Position numbers and translations under genes: made by a program. DNA of 54,455 nt from Lactonifactor sp. BIOML-A5 (GTDB taxonomy: Bacteria > Bacillota > Clostridia > Lachnospirales > Lachnospiraceae): contig NZ_WKYV01000029.1 of NCBI RefSeq assembly GCF_009677585.1, forward strand, positions 1 to 54,455. The letters are read 5' to 3'. The notes under the pieces are model-generated. The model was not told the origin of the DNA. It made no database searches and was given only the letters and a program-made list of their open reading frames with translations. Shown in pieces: positions 28,534-37,401 of the stretch (the stretch's first letter is position 1; every line of letters begins with the position of its first letter).

Positions 28534-29796
28534 ATGGGGATCAAGAGTTTATTTGGTTTTGGACAGGCAAGGGACAAACCCACAAACAGTTACGCAGGTT
28601 CGGCTCTTTCTTTTTTGTTTGGCAGAAGTACAAGCGGTAAGCCTGTCAATGAACGAACTGCCATGCAGACAACAGCGGTGTATGCATGTGTTAGAATTCT
28701 ATCTGAGGCAATCGCATCACTGCCATTAAATATTTACAAATATACCAATACTGGGAAAGAGCGTGTGTATGATCATCCGCTTTATCACGTGCTGCACGAT
28801 GCACCGAATGAGGAAATGACTTCCTTTGTATTCCGGGAAACTCTAATGAGCCATCTGCTTATCTGGGGTAATGCCTACGCACAAATTATCCGTGACGGAC
28901 GAGGGCAGGTGCTTGCTCTGTACCCACTACTCCCGGATAAGGTGCAGGTGGATCGTGCAGAGAACGGAGAGCTTTATTATCTCTATTCCAGAAATTCAGA
29001 GGAAAATCCAAACTTCAAAGAAAACGGAGATATTATTCTTCGGAAAGAAGAAGTGTTGCATATTCCGGGACTTGGATTCGACGGTCTGATTGGGTATTCC
29101 CCGATTGCGATGGCGAAGAACGCAGTTGGTATGACGATTGCCTGTGAGGAATACGGTGCCAGTTTCTTTGCGAACGGTGCGACACCGGGCGGTGTTTTGG
29201 AACATCCGGGGGTATTGAAAGACCCTGCAAAGGTAAGGGACAGCTGGCATTCGGTGTATGGCGGTTCTAAAAATGCAGGTAAAGTAGCTGTTCTTGAAGA
29301 GGGCATGAAATACCAGCAGATTGGTATACCGCCGGAAGAAGCACAGTTTCTGGAAACAAGAAAATTTCAGATCAATGAGATTGCACGAATGTATCGTATT
29401 CCACCACACATGGTCGGGGATTTGGAAAAGTCTAGCTTCTCCAATATCGAGCAGCAGTCTCTGGAATTTGTCAAATACACCCTAGACCCTTGGGTGTGCA
29501 GGTGGGAACAGGCTATGATGAAAGACCTGCTTCTTCCACAGGAGAAGAAAGATTATTTTATCAAACTGAACGTGGACGGTCTACTTCGTGGAGATTACCA
29601 GAGCCGTATGAATGGCTACTCTGTTGCAAGACAGAACGGATGGATGTCAGCAAATGATATCCGTGAACTGGAAGATATGAATCCAATCCCGGCAGAAGCT
29701 GGCGGCGATTTATATCTGGTCAACGGCAGCATGACAAAGTTATCGGAAGCAGGAGCCTTTGCACGGAATGCTGGAGGCAACCTTCCAAAGGTGTAA
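28534..29796 (+). CDS. HK97-type portal protein
   Basis: The 420-residue protein has portal features: NERTAMQTTAVYACVRILSE near residue 40, ASLPLNIYKYTNTGKERVYD, HPLYHVLHDAPNEEMTSFVF and RMYRIPPHMVGDLEKSSFSN with EQQSLEFVKYTLDPWVCRWE. It forms the dodecameric ring through which DNA enters the capsid. GGAGG precedes the start. Length is normal. Confidence 0.95.
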   Translation: MGIKSLFGFGQARDKPTNSYAGSALSFLFGRSTSGKPVNERTAMQTTAVYACVRILSEAIASLPLNIYKYTNTGKERVYDHPLYHVLHDAPNEEMTSFVFRETLMSHLLIWGNAYAQIIRDGRGQVLALYPLLPDKVQVDRAENGELYYLYSRNSEENPNFKENGDIILRKEEVLHIPGLGFDGLIGYSPIAMAKNAVGMTIACEEYGASFFANGATPGGVLEHPGVLKDPAKVRDSWHSVYGGSKNAGKVAVLEEGMKYQQIGIPPEEAQFLETRKFQINEIARMYRIPPHMVGDLEKSSFSNIEQQSLEFVKYTLDPWVCRWEQAMMKDLLLPQEKKDYFIKLNVDGLLRGDYQSRMNGYSVARQNGWMSANDIRELEDMNPIPAEAGGDLYLVNGSMTKLSEAGAFARNAGGNLPKV

Positions 29797-29798
29797 CA

Positions 29799-29910
29799 TG
29801 CAACAGCAAGTTGCAATACGTGTGTCAGAAACACACAATTTAACACAATGAAAACAATAGAATACTATGAAATTGGCAGGACGGTATCCGTTTGGGTACG
29901 GTCCATTTTT
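29799..29910 (+). repeat. Three hairpins in the portal-protease gap
   Basis: TGCAAC/GTTGCA (29799-29815), GTGTGT/ACACAC (29820-29836) and an imperfect GGACGGTA/TACGGTCC followed by ATTTTTT (about 29878-29911) fill the 149-base gap. The last resembles a weak terminator; the others may affect mRNA processing so that head genes are expressed at a different level from the portal. Confidence 0.45.
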
Positions 29911-29945
29911 TATGCCCATTTTCATGGAAAGGAGATAGAGAGCTT

Positions 29946-30677
29946 ATGAAACGTAAGTTTTGGAACTGGCTCAAGAATGAGCAGGAAGGGACAAGAACCT
30001 TATTTCTTAACGGAGAGATTTCCGATGAAACATGGTATGGCGATGAAGTGACACCGAAGCTGTTTAAGCAGGAACTGCTTGCAGGGAAGGGGGATATCAC
30101 TGTGTGGATCAATTCACCCGGTGGTGATGTGTTCGCAGCAGCACAAATCTACAACATGCTTATGGACTACAAGGGAAGCGTGACCGTGAAGATTGATGGT
30201 CTGGCAGCATCGGCAGCTTCTGTTATTGCAATGGCAGGAACTACGGTTCAGATGTCCCCGGTGGCAATGATGATGATCCATAATCCGGCAACCATTGCGA
30301 TTGGCGATTCTTCTGAAATGAGAAAAGCCATCGAAATGCTGGATGAGGTGAAGGAAAGTATCATGAATGCCTATGAAATCAAGACGGGTCTTTCCCGTTC
30401 CCGTATTTCACATCTGATGAATGCAGAAAGCTGGTTTAATGCCAAGAAGGCTGTGGAACTTGGCTTTGCAGACGAGATCCTCTTTGCCAAAGGAAACGAG
30501 GATGAAGAGGAGCCGGAAGAGGATGACGATGAGGAAGAAAAGGAACTGAAGATGGAAGCTGTGATGTTCTCAAGGGCAGCAGTGACCAATTCGCTTTTAT
30601 CCAAACTGATCCCGAAACCAGAGAAAAAGACACCAATTGAACAGTTGGAAAAACGACTGAATCTTTTAGCACATTAA
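29946..30677 (+). CDS. ClpP-like head maturation protease
   Basis: ATG 29946 behind AAAGGAG gives 243 residues. Motifs of the ClpP-type prohead protease: DITVWINSPGGDVFAAAQIY, the nucleophile segment DGLAASAASVIAMAG (Ser 89) and MMMIHNPATIAIGD (His 112), with a Lys/Asp-rich acidic tail of the type EEPEEDDDEEEKE before the final coiled part. It removes the scaffold part of the capsid protein during head assembly. It lies between portal and capsid genes, as usual. Confidence 0.95.
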   Translation: MKRKFWNWLKNEQEGTRTLFLNGEISDETWYGDEVTPKLFKQELLAGKGDITVWINSPGGDVFAAAQIYNMLMDYKGSVTVKIDGLAASAASVIAMAGTTVQMSPVAMMMIHNPATIAIGDSSEMRKAIEMLDEVKESIMNAYEIKTGLSRSRISHLMNAESWFNAKKAVELGFADEILFAKGNEDEEEPEEDDDEEEKELKMEAVMFSRAAVTNSLLSKLIPKPEKKTPIEQLEKRLNLLAH

Positions 30678-30692
30678 GGGAGGATTTTCATT

Positions 30693-31889
30693 ATGAATAA
30701 GATTTTAGAATTAAGAGAAAAAAGAGCAAAGGCGTGGGACGCTGCAAAAGCATTTCTGGATGCCAAAAGAGGAACGGACGGTCTGTTGTCTGCAGAGGAT
30801 ACTGCAACCTATGACCGTATGGAAGCAGACGTAGTCAATCTTGGAAAAGAAATCGACCGTCTGGAAAGACAGGCTGCCATTGATGCAGAACTGAATAAAC
30901 CAATCAATTCTCCGATTACCAATAAGCCAAACGGCAGAGTAGACGGAGATGTAAAAACCGGACGTGCCGGGGATGAGTACAAGAAAGCATTCTGGAATGC
31001 AATGCGTAAAAAGAATTATTACGATGTATCCAATGCCCTGCAGGTAGGTACAGAGTCCGAAGGTGGCTACCTCGTACCGGATGAATATGAAAGAAAACTG
31101 GTGGAAGCTCTGGAAGAGGAAAACTTCTTCAGAAGTCTTGCAACAGTCATTCAGACATCCAATGGGGAGAGAAAAATTCCGGTAGTTGCATCCAAGGGTG
31201 AAGCATCTTGGATTGATGAAGAGGGAGCATTCCCAGAGTCTGATGACAGCTTCGGACAGATCACAATTGCATCCTACAAAGTAGCGACAATGATTAAAGT
31301 TTCTGACGAACTGTTAAACGACAATGTATTCAACCTTGAGAACTACATTGCAAAAGAGTTCGGTAGACGAATCGGACGTAAGGAAGAAGAAGCATTTTTC
31401 CTTGGCGATGGCGTTGGAAAACCGACTGGTATTTTTAATGCGACTGGCGGTGCTTCTGATGGTGTGACTACTGCAGGTGCAAACATCACTTTTGATGATG
31501 TCATGGATTTATTCTATTCCCTCAAATCTCCATACAGAAAGAAAGCAGTATGGATTTTGAATGACTCCACAGTGAAGGCACTTCGTAAGTTGAAAGATGG
31601 AAATGGAAATTATATCTGGCAGCCATCTGTACAGGCAGGTGTACCGGATATGATTTTGAACCGTCCTTACTACACATCTTCTTTTGTACCGGAACTTGCT
31701 GCAGGTGCAAAGGCGATGGCATTCGGTGACTTCTCTTACTACTGGATTGCAGACAGACAGGGACGTTCCTTCAAACGTCTGAATGAGCTTTACGCTAAAA
31801 CTGGACAGGTCGGTTTCCTTGCCAGCCAGAGAGTAGATGGTAAACTAATTCTTCCAGAAGCAGTGAAGACACTAACAATGAAAGAGTAG
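30693..31889 (+). CDS. HK97-type major capsid protein
   Basis: The 398-residue protein begins with a coiled-coil scaffold (KILELREKRAKAWDAAKAFL, about residues 1-95) that the protease would remove near residue 100, followed by the HK97 fold: GTESEGGYLVPDEYERKLVE, YKVATMIKVSDELLNDNVFN, EEEAFFLGDGVGKPTGIFNA and MAFGDFSYYWIADRQGRSFK. It forms the capsid shell. A ribosome site GGGAGG precedes the start. Confidence 0.97.
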   Translation: MNKILELREKRAKAWDAAKAFLDAKRGTDGLLSAEDTATYDRMEADVVNLGKEIDRLERQAAIDAELNKPINSPITNKPNGRVDGDVKTGRAGDEYKKAFWNAMRKKNYYDVSNALQVGTESEGGYLVPDEYERKLVEALEEENFFRSLATVIQTSNGERKIPVVASKGEASWIDEEGAFPESDDSFGQITIASYKVATMIKVSDELLNDNVFNLENYIAKEFGRRIGRKEEEAFFLGDGVGKPTGIFNATGGASDGVTTAGANITFDDVMDLFYSLKSPYRKKAVWILNDSTVKALRKLKDGNGNYIWQPSVQAGVPDMILNRPYYTSSFVPELAAGAKAMAFGDFSYYWIADRQGRSFKRLNELYAKTGQVGFLASQRVDGKLILPEAVKTLTMKE

Positions 31890-31912
31890 CCTTTTGTGGG
31901 AGGTGTATCTTC

Positions 31913-32176
31913 ATGCTTGTGACTTTGGAAGAAGCCAAGGAATATCTGAAGGTGGAGTTTGAGGATGAAGATACACTCATCCTCACTTTACTTTCTACGG
32001 CAGAAGGGATGTGCGGTGATATCTTACGGAAAGAACTGATGGAAGAGGCAGATGTTGCAAAGACTGCAGTATTGTATGCGGTAGGGGTTCTGTATGAAAA
32101 ACGTGGAACAGACATCAAAGAACTGATTCCGACTCTGAAATGTATTCTTTCAAGCAGACGCAAGGAGGTGTTCTGA
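31913..32176 (+). CDS. Head-tail connector (gp6-like)
   Basis: The 87-residue helical protein MLVTLEEAKEYLKVEFEDED, LILTLLSTAEGMCGDIL and VAKTAVLYAVGVLYEKRG matches the small phage gp6-like head-tail connectors which form a ring under the portal. It starts 23 bases after the capsid gene behind GGGAGGTG, and its TGA overlaps the next ATG. Confidence 0.85.
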   Translation: MLVTLEEAKEYLKVEFEDEDTLILTLLSTAEGMCGDILRKELMEEADVAKTAVLYAVGVLYEKRGTDIKELIPTLKCILSSRRKEVF

Positions 32177-32511
32177 TGGATATCGGGTCTATGAGACAGC
32201 GGATCACACTGCAGGAACATAAGACTGTGGTGGACGGGATTGGAAATCATACCTCCGACTGGGTAGATTTTCATTCCTGCTTTGCCTATGTCAATCTGGC
32301 ATCCGGCAGTGAAAATGGCACAGAACCTTCTGTACGTTCTGAAGATATTCTGACATTTATCATTCGATGGTGTAAAAAGCTGGAGGGACTAAGCAGCAAG
32401 GAATACCGCATTTCCTTTGGCGGTCATTTTTATAACATTACCTGCGTGGATGATGTGCAGTTCGGTCACCGGAAGCTGAAACTGACAGGGAAAAAGATTG
32501 TGAGGGAATAG
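32176..32511 (+). CDS. Head closure protein (SPP1 gp16/HK97 gp7-like)
   Basis: The start ATG 32176 overlaps the previous stop (TGATG). The 111-residue protein starts MDIGSMRQRITLQEHKTVVD and continues with DWVDFHSCFAYVNLASGSE, then KEYRISFGGHFYNITCVDDV, the usual head-closure pattern. It seals the portal after packaging and accepts the tail. Confidence 0.85.
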   Translation: MDIGSMRQRITLQEHKTVVDGIGNHTSDWVDFHSCFAYVNLASGSENGTEPSVRSEDILTFIIRWCKKLEGLSSKEYRISFGGHFYNITCVDDVQFGHRKLKLTGKKIVRE

Positions 32512-32513
32512 GT

Positions 32514-32891
32514 ATGGCGAAGAAAATATCCATTGGAAATATGTCCAGTGCCATCATGGAAGCCTTGGAAGAGTACAAGGAAGTCACGGATGAAATTGTA
32601 AAAAATGCAGTGGATACCGTTTCCAAAGAAGCAAAGGACATTGCAAAGACGGGTTCCCCGGAACGTTATGGCGGTTACAAAAAAGGCTGGACGATCAAAA
32701 AGACCATCGACAAAAGCAGTCAAGTAAGCGTTACTGTTCATAACCGTGCAAAGCCGGGACTTACCCATCTTCTGGAAAAAGGACATGCAAAGCGTGGCGG
32801 TGGCAGAGTAGAAGGCATTACACACATTGCCCCGGCAGAGGAGTATGCCATCGAAGAACTGGAAGCAGAAATCCGAAAGGGGCTGAAATAA
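32514..32891 (+). CDS. HK97 gp10-like tail completion protein
   Basis: The 125-residue protein contains VKNAVDTVSKEAKDIAKTGS and YKKGWTIKKTIDKSSQVSVT, followed by LTHLLEKGHAKRGGGRVEGI and HIAPAEEYAIEELEAEI, a clear gp10 family pattern. It joins tail tube to head. It overlaps the next gene by one base (AATGT). Confidence 0.92.
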   Translation: MAKKISIGNMSSAIMEALEEYKEVTDEIVKNAVDTVSKEAKDIAKTGSPERYGGYKKGWTIKKTIDKSSQVSVTVHNRAKPGLTHLLEKGHAKRGGGRVEGITHIAPAEEYAIEELEAEIRKGLK

Positions 32892-33208
32892 TGTCATTTG
32901 ATGAAATCGTAACCATGATAGGCGGTATGGAACTGCCTTTTGCATATCACCATTTTGCAGAAGGAGAGTCCCCGGAACCGCCTTTTTTAATCTATGTAAC
33001 ACCCGGCAGTAACAACTTTGGAGCAGACGGAAAAGTCTACTTTAAAGCCAAACAGTTGGATGTGGAATTATATACGGACAAGAAGATGCCGGAATTGGAA
33101 GAACAGGTGGAAGCAGTATTGGATGCGTATGGACTGTTTTACGAAAAGACCGAAACCTTCATTGAGTCCGAGAAATTATATGAAGTTTTATATGAAATGG
33201 AGGTTTAA
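32891..33208 (+). CDS. Probable tail terminator protein
   Basis: The 105-residue protein (MELPFAYHHFAEGESPEPPF, LIYVTPGSNNFGADGKVYFK, QLDVELYTDKKMPELEEQVE) sits between gp10 and the major tail protein, the fixed place of the tail terminator that caps the tube at the head side. The predicted fold is alpha/beta, as in other terminators. Assignment rests on position and size more than on motif. Confidence 0.75.
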   Translation: MSFDEIVTMIGGMELPFAYHHFAEGESPEPPFLIYVTPGSNNFGADGKVYFKAKQLDVELYTDKKMPELEEQVEAVLDAYGLFYEKTETFIESEKLYEVLYEMEV

Positions 33209-33213
33209 CGTTC

Positions 33214-33813
33214 ATGGGAAATAAAGTGAAATACAATCTGAAAAATGTGCATGCTGCGAAGCTGACAGAAACAGTAAAAGATGGAGTGACCACTTTTACC
33301 TATGCGACACCAAAGGCAATTCCGGGCGCAGTCAGCATTAGTCTGGATGCGGAAGGTGAATCCAGTCCATTCTATGCAGATGGTATTGTATATTTTCGTT
33401 CTTCTACCAATAACGGTTACAGCGGTGATCTTGAGATTGCCCTTATCCCGGAATGGTTCCGAACAGAAATCTTACAGGAAGCATTGGATGCCAAAGGTGT
33501 GCTGGTGGAAAACAGTAAGGTAACAGAAAGCGTCAAGTTCGCCCTGCTCTTTGAGTTTGATGGCGATGTGAATGCCATCCGTCATGTCCTTTATAACTGC
33601 AGTGCATCCCGTCCATCTATCGCATCTGAAACAAAGGAAGATACGATCGAACCGGGAACAGAAACACTTTCTGTAACTGCTGACCCTCGTTCCGATGGTC
33701 TTGTAAAGGCTCGTACCGGAGATACCACAGATGATACAGCTTATGCAGACTGGTATAAGAATGTTTATATCCCTGCAGAAGCTACAGAAGCATCTGAAGC
33801 AGCAGAGGAATAG
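33214..33813 (+). CDS. Major tail protein, phi13 family
   Basis: The 199-residue protein matches phi13-type tail tube proteins: NKVKYNLKNVHAAKLTE, TTFTYATPKAIPGAVSISLD, ADGIVYFRSSTNNGYSGDLE and FALLFEFDGDVNAIRHVLYN. It forms the non-contractile tail tube. The Ala/Glu-rich end (EATEASEAAEE) is a flexible tail. Confidence 0.92.
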   Translation: MGNKVKYNLKNVHAAKLTETVKDGVTTFTYATPKAIPGAVSISLDAEGESSPFYADGIVYFRSSTNNGYSGDLEIALIPEWFRTEILQEALDAKGVLVENSKVTESVKFALLFEFDGDVNAIRHVLYNCSASRPSIASETKEDTIEPGTETLSVTADPRSDGLVKARTGDTTDDTAYADWYKNVYIPAEATEASEAAEE

Positions 33814-33826
33814 GAGGTAGCGTGGG

Positions 33827-34201
33827 ATGATCAAACGAGAAATTGAAATCTGCGGAAAGAACGTGCCATTTCGTTCTTCCGCAACCATTCCACGTTTGTA
33901 CCGGGCAAAGTTCAAACGTGATATTTTTAAGGATTTATCCAAGCTGGAGGCTTCCTACAAAGGGAAGAAAAATGATGGGGCAGAGTTCCAGATTGAGGAT
34001 TTGGAAATCTTTGAAAATGTAGCTTACATCATGGCATATCATGCGGACAATTCCATTCCATCTACCATTGAGGAATGGCTGGATCAGTTCGATATGTTCT
34101 CCATTTATGAAGTTCTGCCACAGATTCTGGAACTGTGGGGAGAGAACATGATGACGGATGTGGCAGCAAAAAAAGGGTTGGCAGAAGTGAGCGCGAAATG
34201 A
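33827..34201 (+). CDS. Tail assembly chaperone, short form (gpG-like)
   Basis: The 124-residue protein contains FRSSATIPRLYRAKFKRDIF, FENVAYIMAYHADNSIPSTI and EEWLDQFDMFSIYEVLPQIL. It lies between the tail tube and tape measure genes, the place of gpG-type chaperones which coat the tape measure. Near the end the sequence GCA AAA AAA GGG (34166-34177) carries a slippery A AAA AAA run, and the -1 frame continues into the next gene. Confidence 0.85.
   Translation: MIKREIEICGKNVPFRSSATIPRLYRAKFKRDIFKDLSKLEASYKGKKNDGAEFQIEDLEIFENVAYIMAYHADNSIPSTIEEWLDQFDMFSIYEVLPQILELWGENMMTDVAAKKGLAEVSAK
34168..34174 (+). promoter_or_regulatory. Probable -1 ribosomal frameshift site
   Basis: A AAA AAA occupies 34168-34174 in the correct phase for X XXY YYZ slippage in the chaperone gene. 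A -1 slip continues through RVGRSEREMTTPL to the stop at 34362, giving a product of about 178 residues (gpG-T type). Confidence 0.65.
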
Positions 34202-34362
34202 CAACGCCACTGTTCCTTCTGCGTAGTGTAGAGATTGGCATTTCTATCCGGGATTTAGATTTATTGACCGTAGGTCTTGTCATTGATATGTGGACAGAAA
34301 GAGCTAATGATGGCGTGAAATATAACCGAGTGGCAACACAGGAAGATTTTGATAAGTTTTAA
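34198..34362 (+). CDS. Tail assembly chaperone T-part (frameshift extension)
   Basis: ATG 34198 overlaps the previous TGA (ATGA), giving a possible separate 54-residue protein beginning TTPLFLLRSVEIGISIRDLD. More likely the segment is mainly made as the C-terminal extension of the chaperone through the slippery site at 34168, since the open frame extends upstream across that site. The T-part binds the tape measure or tail tube in lambda. LLTVGLVIDMWTERANDGVK is typical for this position. Confidence 0.7.
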   Translation: MTTPLFLLRSVEIGISIRDLDLLTVGLVIDMWTERANDGVKYNRVATQEDFDKF

Positions 34363-34364
34363 TG

Positions 34365-34388
34365 ACGCATCTGAAAGGGTGCGTTTTT
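34365..34388 (+). terminator. Small hairpin with T-run before the tape measure gene
   Basis: ACGCA (34365-34369) and TGCGT (34380-34384) with a G-U extension are followed by TTTTT. The stem is short, so it may attenuate instead of stopping transcription. Confidence 0.5.
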
Positions 34389-34410
34389 ACATATAACGGG
34401 AGGTGAGACG

Positions 34411-37401
34411 ATGGCAGGCAGAATTAAGGGAATTACGATTGAGATTGGCGGTGATACCACTGGTCTTGATAAAGCCTTAAAGAGTGTAAATTCTTCGATT
34501 ACCAAAACTCAGTCTGCATTAAATGATGTGAACCGCCTGCTGAAACTCGACCCTTCCAATACCGTATTGGTCGCACAGAAGCAGCAGTTACTTTCGCAGG
34601 CAGTCAGTCAGACCAAAGAGAAACTGGAAGCTCTGGAGTCCGCACAGGAGCAGGTGGCAGATGCCTTCAAACGTGGGGATATCGGAGAAGAAAAATATAT
34701 GGCGTTTCAGCGAGAAATCGAAGAAACGAGAGGAAAGCTAAATCAGTACAAAGCGGATTTGTCCAGTCTGCAGAGCGAACAGGACAGCCTTGCAACAAAT
34801 ACTGAAAGGCTTCAGAAATTGTTCGATGCGACCGGGACAGAAGTAGATGATTATGCAGATGCCCTTGGGAGCAAGCTGGTGTCTGCCATCAAAAGCGGAA
34901 GTGCCAGTTCCGACCAATTAAAAACAGCCATTGATAAAATTGGAAAAGCTGCCACAGGCGGTAAGGCAGATGTAAAAGAATTACGGGATGCTTTGGATAC
35001 GGTCGATGATGGTACGGCAATCAAAAATCTCATTGAAGATTTGAAAGATGCTGGAGAAGCTGCAGAAGATACCGCCGAGGATATCGGAGAAATCGCAGAA
35101 GCAACTAAGGGTGCTGCCCTTATGGAAGCTGCGGATCAGTTATCAGCGGTCGGGGATAAAATAACGGAAATCGGTGAAAGTGCAATGGATGCCTATACCG
35201 AAGCAGAGAATGCAGTCACAAAAGTGAATGCCTACTTTGGCGAGACCGGAGAAGCTGCCGAGCAGTCCGCTTCCGTTATTAAATCTGTGTATGAAGCAGG
35301 TATCGGGGAAAGCATGGAAAGCGTAGCCGATGCAGTCCTTATGGTAAAAAAGAACCTTGGGGATTTAAGCGATACTGATCTTACCAATCTGACCCAGCAG
35401 GCAATTACCCTTGATGAACTTTACGGTATTGATATGAATGAGACCCTTCGTGGTGTTAATTCCCTCATGCAGCAGTACGGACTGACTGCACAGGAAGCGA
35501 TGGATTACATCGTAAAGGGTACGCAGAATGGTCTGGATAAGACGAATGAACTTGGTGATAACCTAAGTGAATACGCTGGCAAGTTCTCACAGGCAGGATA
35601 TTCTGCTTCTGAGTATTTTCAGCTTTTGGATAACGGACTGAAGAATGGTGCGTATAACCTGGATAAGGTAAACGATGCCATCAATGAAGTCACAACACGA
35701 TTGGCCGATGGAACGATTGGAGAGTCCATCGGCTCTTTTTCTACAAAAACGCAGGAACTGTTTACTTCTTGGCAGAATGGGGGAGCAACACAGAAGGAAG
35801 TTATCGATTCCATTGTTGCAGATATTGGTAACTGTACCAATCAGCAGGAAGCCTTAAATATGGCAGCACTTGCTTTCGGAACAATGGCAGAGGACGGGAA
35901 CTTAAAGTTCATTACTTCTCTGACCTCTGTAGGAAGCACCTATGATAGTGTGGCAGGCTCTGCACAAGGGATGTTTGATGCCACAACTACACCGATGCAG
36001 CAGATGGAAGCCAATACCAGAAAACTGCAGCAGTCGCTGGTTCCGCTGGGAGAAAAACTGATGGAACTAGCAAATACCATCATTCCTCCACTTGTGGCAA
36101 TGATCACTACGATCAGCGTTTGGTTTGAAAAACTGCCGGGACCGGTACAGAATTTTGTCATTATCCTTGGGGCATTGATTGCTGTGTTTACGGCACTCGT
36201 CCCCGTGATCGCTGCCGTAGCAGTATCAGTGGGTGCATTGAATATATCGCTCCTTCCAATCATCGGTATTATTGCAGGGGTAGCAGCTGCGATTGCTGCT
36301 TTTATTGCTATCGTTCAAAATTGGGGAGCCATTACGGAGTGGTTCGGAAATCTATGGAATACCATCTGTACCGGGATTGGACAGATGGTGGAGAACTTGA
36401 AAGCATGGTTCTTAGGCCTGTGGGAACATCTGAAATCTGTTTGGGATGGTATCTGTAATGTAGTACAGACGGCAGTCATGCTGATTGGTTCCATTTTGCA
36501 GGCAGCATTTGATATCATTACCCTTCCATTCCAGTTTGTTTGGGAGAACTGTAAAGAAATCATCATGGCTGTATGGGAAGCTATCAAATCCGTGGTGTCT
36601 TCTGCCATCCATGCAGTATCCAGTGTGATTTCAACCGTGATGGGAGCAATCCAGAACGTGATTTCCACTATCTGGACAGCGATCAGTACAAAAATATCTA
36701 CGGTATTGAATGGAATAAAGACCATTGTTTCAACCGTTTTTAATGCTGTAAAATCCGTGGTTTCCTCTGTATGGAATGCCATCAAATCTACCATTGCAAC
36801 GGTGGTGGATGGCATTAAGAGTAAGGTATCGAATGTATTTAATTCTGTAAAAAGTACCGTGACTTCTGTATTTAACGGAATTAAATCGACAGCAACATCG
36901 GTGTGGAACGGTATTAAAAACGCCATTCTGACTCCGATTGAAGCTGCGAAAAATAAGATTAAAGGGATTGTGGATCAGATCACTGGATTCTTTAAGAACA
37001 TGAAAATCAGCCTTCCAAAGATTAAACTCCCACATTTCAAAATCTCAGGTTCCCTGTCTATCGCACCGCCATCCGTGCCAAAGCTGTCCATTGACTGGTA
37101 TAAGGAAGGGGGTATCATGACAAGTCCTACGGTGTTTGGTATGAATGGTACAAATATTATGGCAGGCGGTGAAGCAGGGGCAGAAGCCATCCTTCCATTG
37201 AAAGGATTCTATGACAATCTGGAGTCCATTCTTTCCAGCAGGCTGGATATGTCTGCAATGGAACAGTACCTTGCAGTGATCGCTGCCAATAGCAGTAAGG
37301 GCATCTACCTGGAAGATGGAACGCTTGTGGGACATCTGCTTCCGGCAATCGATAATAAGCTGGGACAGGCACAGAAGCTGAACAGGAGGTTGAGCTTATG
37401 A
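34411..37401 (+). CDS. Tape measure protein
   Basis: The 996-residue protein starts MAGRIKGITIEIGGDTTGLD and KALKSVNSSITKTQSALNDV, a standard tape-measure opening, followed by long coiled coils (to about 250), a phage TMP core, a membrane-like hydrophobic region (about residues 585-640: VQNFVIILGALIAVFTALVP) and a chain of 11-residue repeats (about 720-850) with a VWNAIKS/VFNGIKS theme. It sets tail length and may help DNA cross the membrane. With roughly 1.5 angstrom per residue the tail would be about 150 nm. Confidence 0.97.
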   Translation: MAGRIKGITIEIGGDTTGLDKALKSVNSSITKTQSALNDVNRLLKLDPSNTVLVAQKQQLLSQAVSQTKEKLEALESAQEQVADAFKRGDIGEEKYMAFQREIEETRGKLNQYKADLSSLQSEQDSLATNTERLQKLFDATGTEVDDYADALGSKLVSAIKSGSASSDQLKTAIDKIGKAATGGKADVKELRDALDTVDDGTAIKNLIEDLKDAGEAAEDTAEDIGEIAEATKGAALMEAADQLSAVGDKITEIGESAMDAYTEAENAVTKVNAYFGETGEAAEQSASVIKSVYEAGIGESMESVADAVLMVKKNLGDLSDTDLTNLTQQAITLDELYGIDMNETLRGVNSLMQQYGLTAQEAMDYIVKGTQNGLDKTNELGDNLSEYAGKFSQAGYSASEYFQLLDNGLKNGAYNLDKVNDAINEVTTRLADGTIGESIGSFSTKTQELFTSWQNGGATQKEVIDSIVADIGNCTNQQEALNMAALAFGTMAEDGNLKFITSLTSVGSTYDSVAGSAQGMFDATTTPMQQMEANTRKLQQSLVPLGEKLMELANTIIPPLVAMITTISVWFEKLPGPVQNFVIILGALIAVFTALVPVIAAVAVSVGALNISLLPIIGIIAGVAAAIAAFIAIVQNWGAITEWFGNLWNTICTGIGQMVENLKAWFLGLWEHLKSVWDGICNVVQTAVMLIGSILQAAFDIITLPFQFVWENCKEIIMAVWEAIKSVVSSAIHAVSSVISTVMGAIQNVISTIWTAISTKISTVLNGIKTIVSTVFNAVKSVVSSVWNAIKSTIATVVDGIKSKVSNVFNSVKSTVTSVFNGIKSTATSVWNGIKNAILTPIEAAKNKIKGIVDQITGFFKNMKISLPKIKLPHFKISGSLSIAPPSVPKLSIDWYKEGGIMTSPTVFGMNGTNIMAGGEAGAEAILPLKGFYDNLESILSSRLDMSAMEQYLAVIAANSSKGIYLEDGTLVGHLLPAIDNKLGQAQKLNRRLSL

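Noticed and set aside
36315..36926. 203-codon minus-strand frame inside the tape measure gene
   Set aside because: It is generated by the repeated coding sequence of the 11-residue repeats on the other strand; its own repeats simply mirror them.
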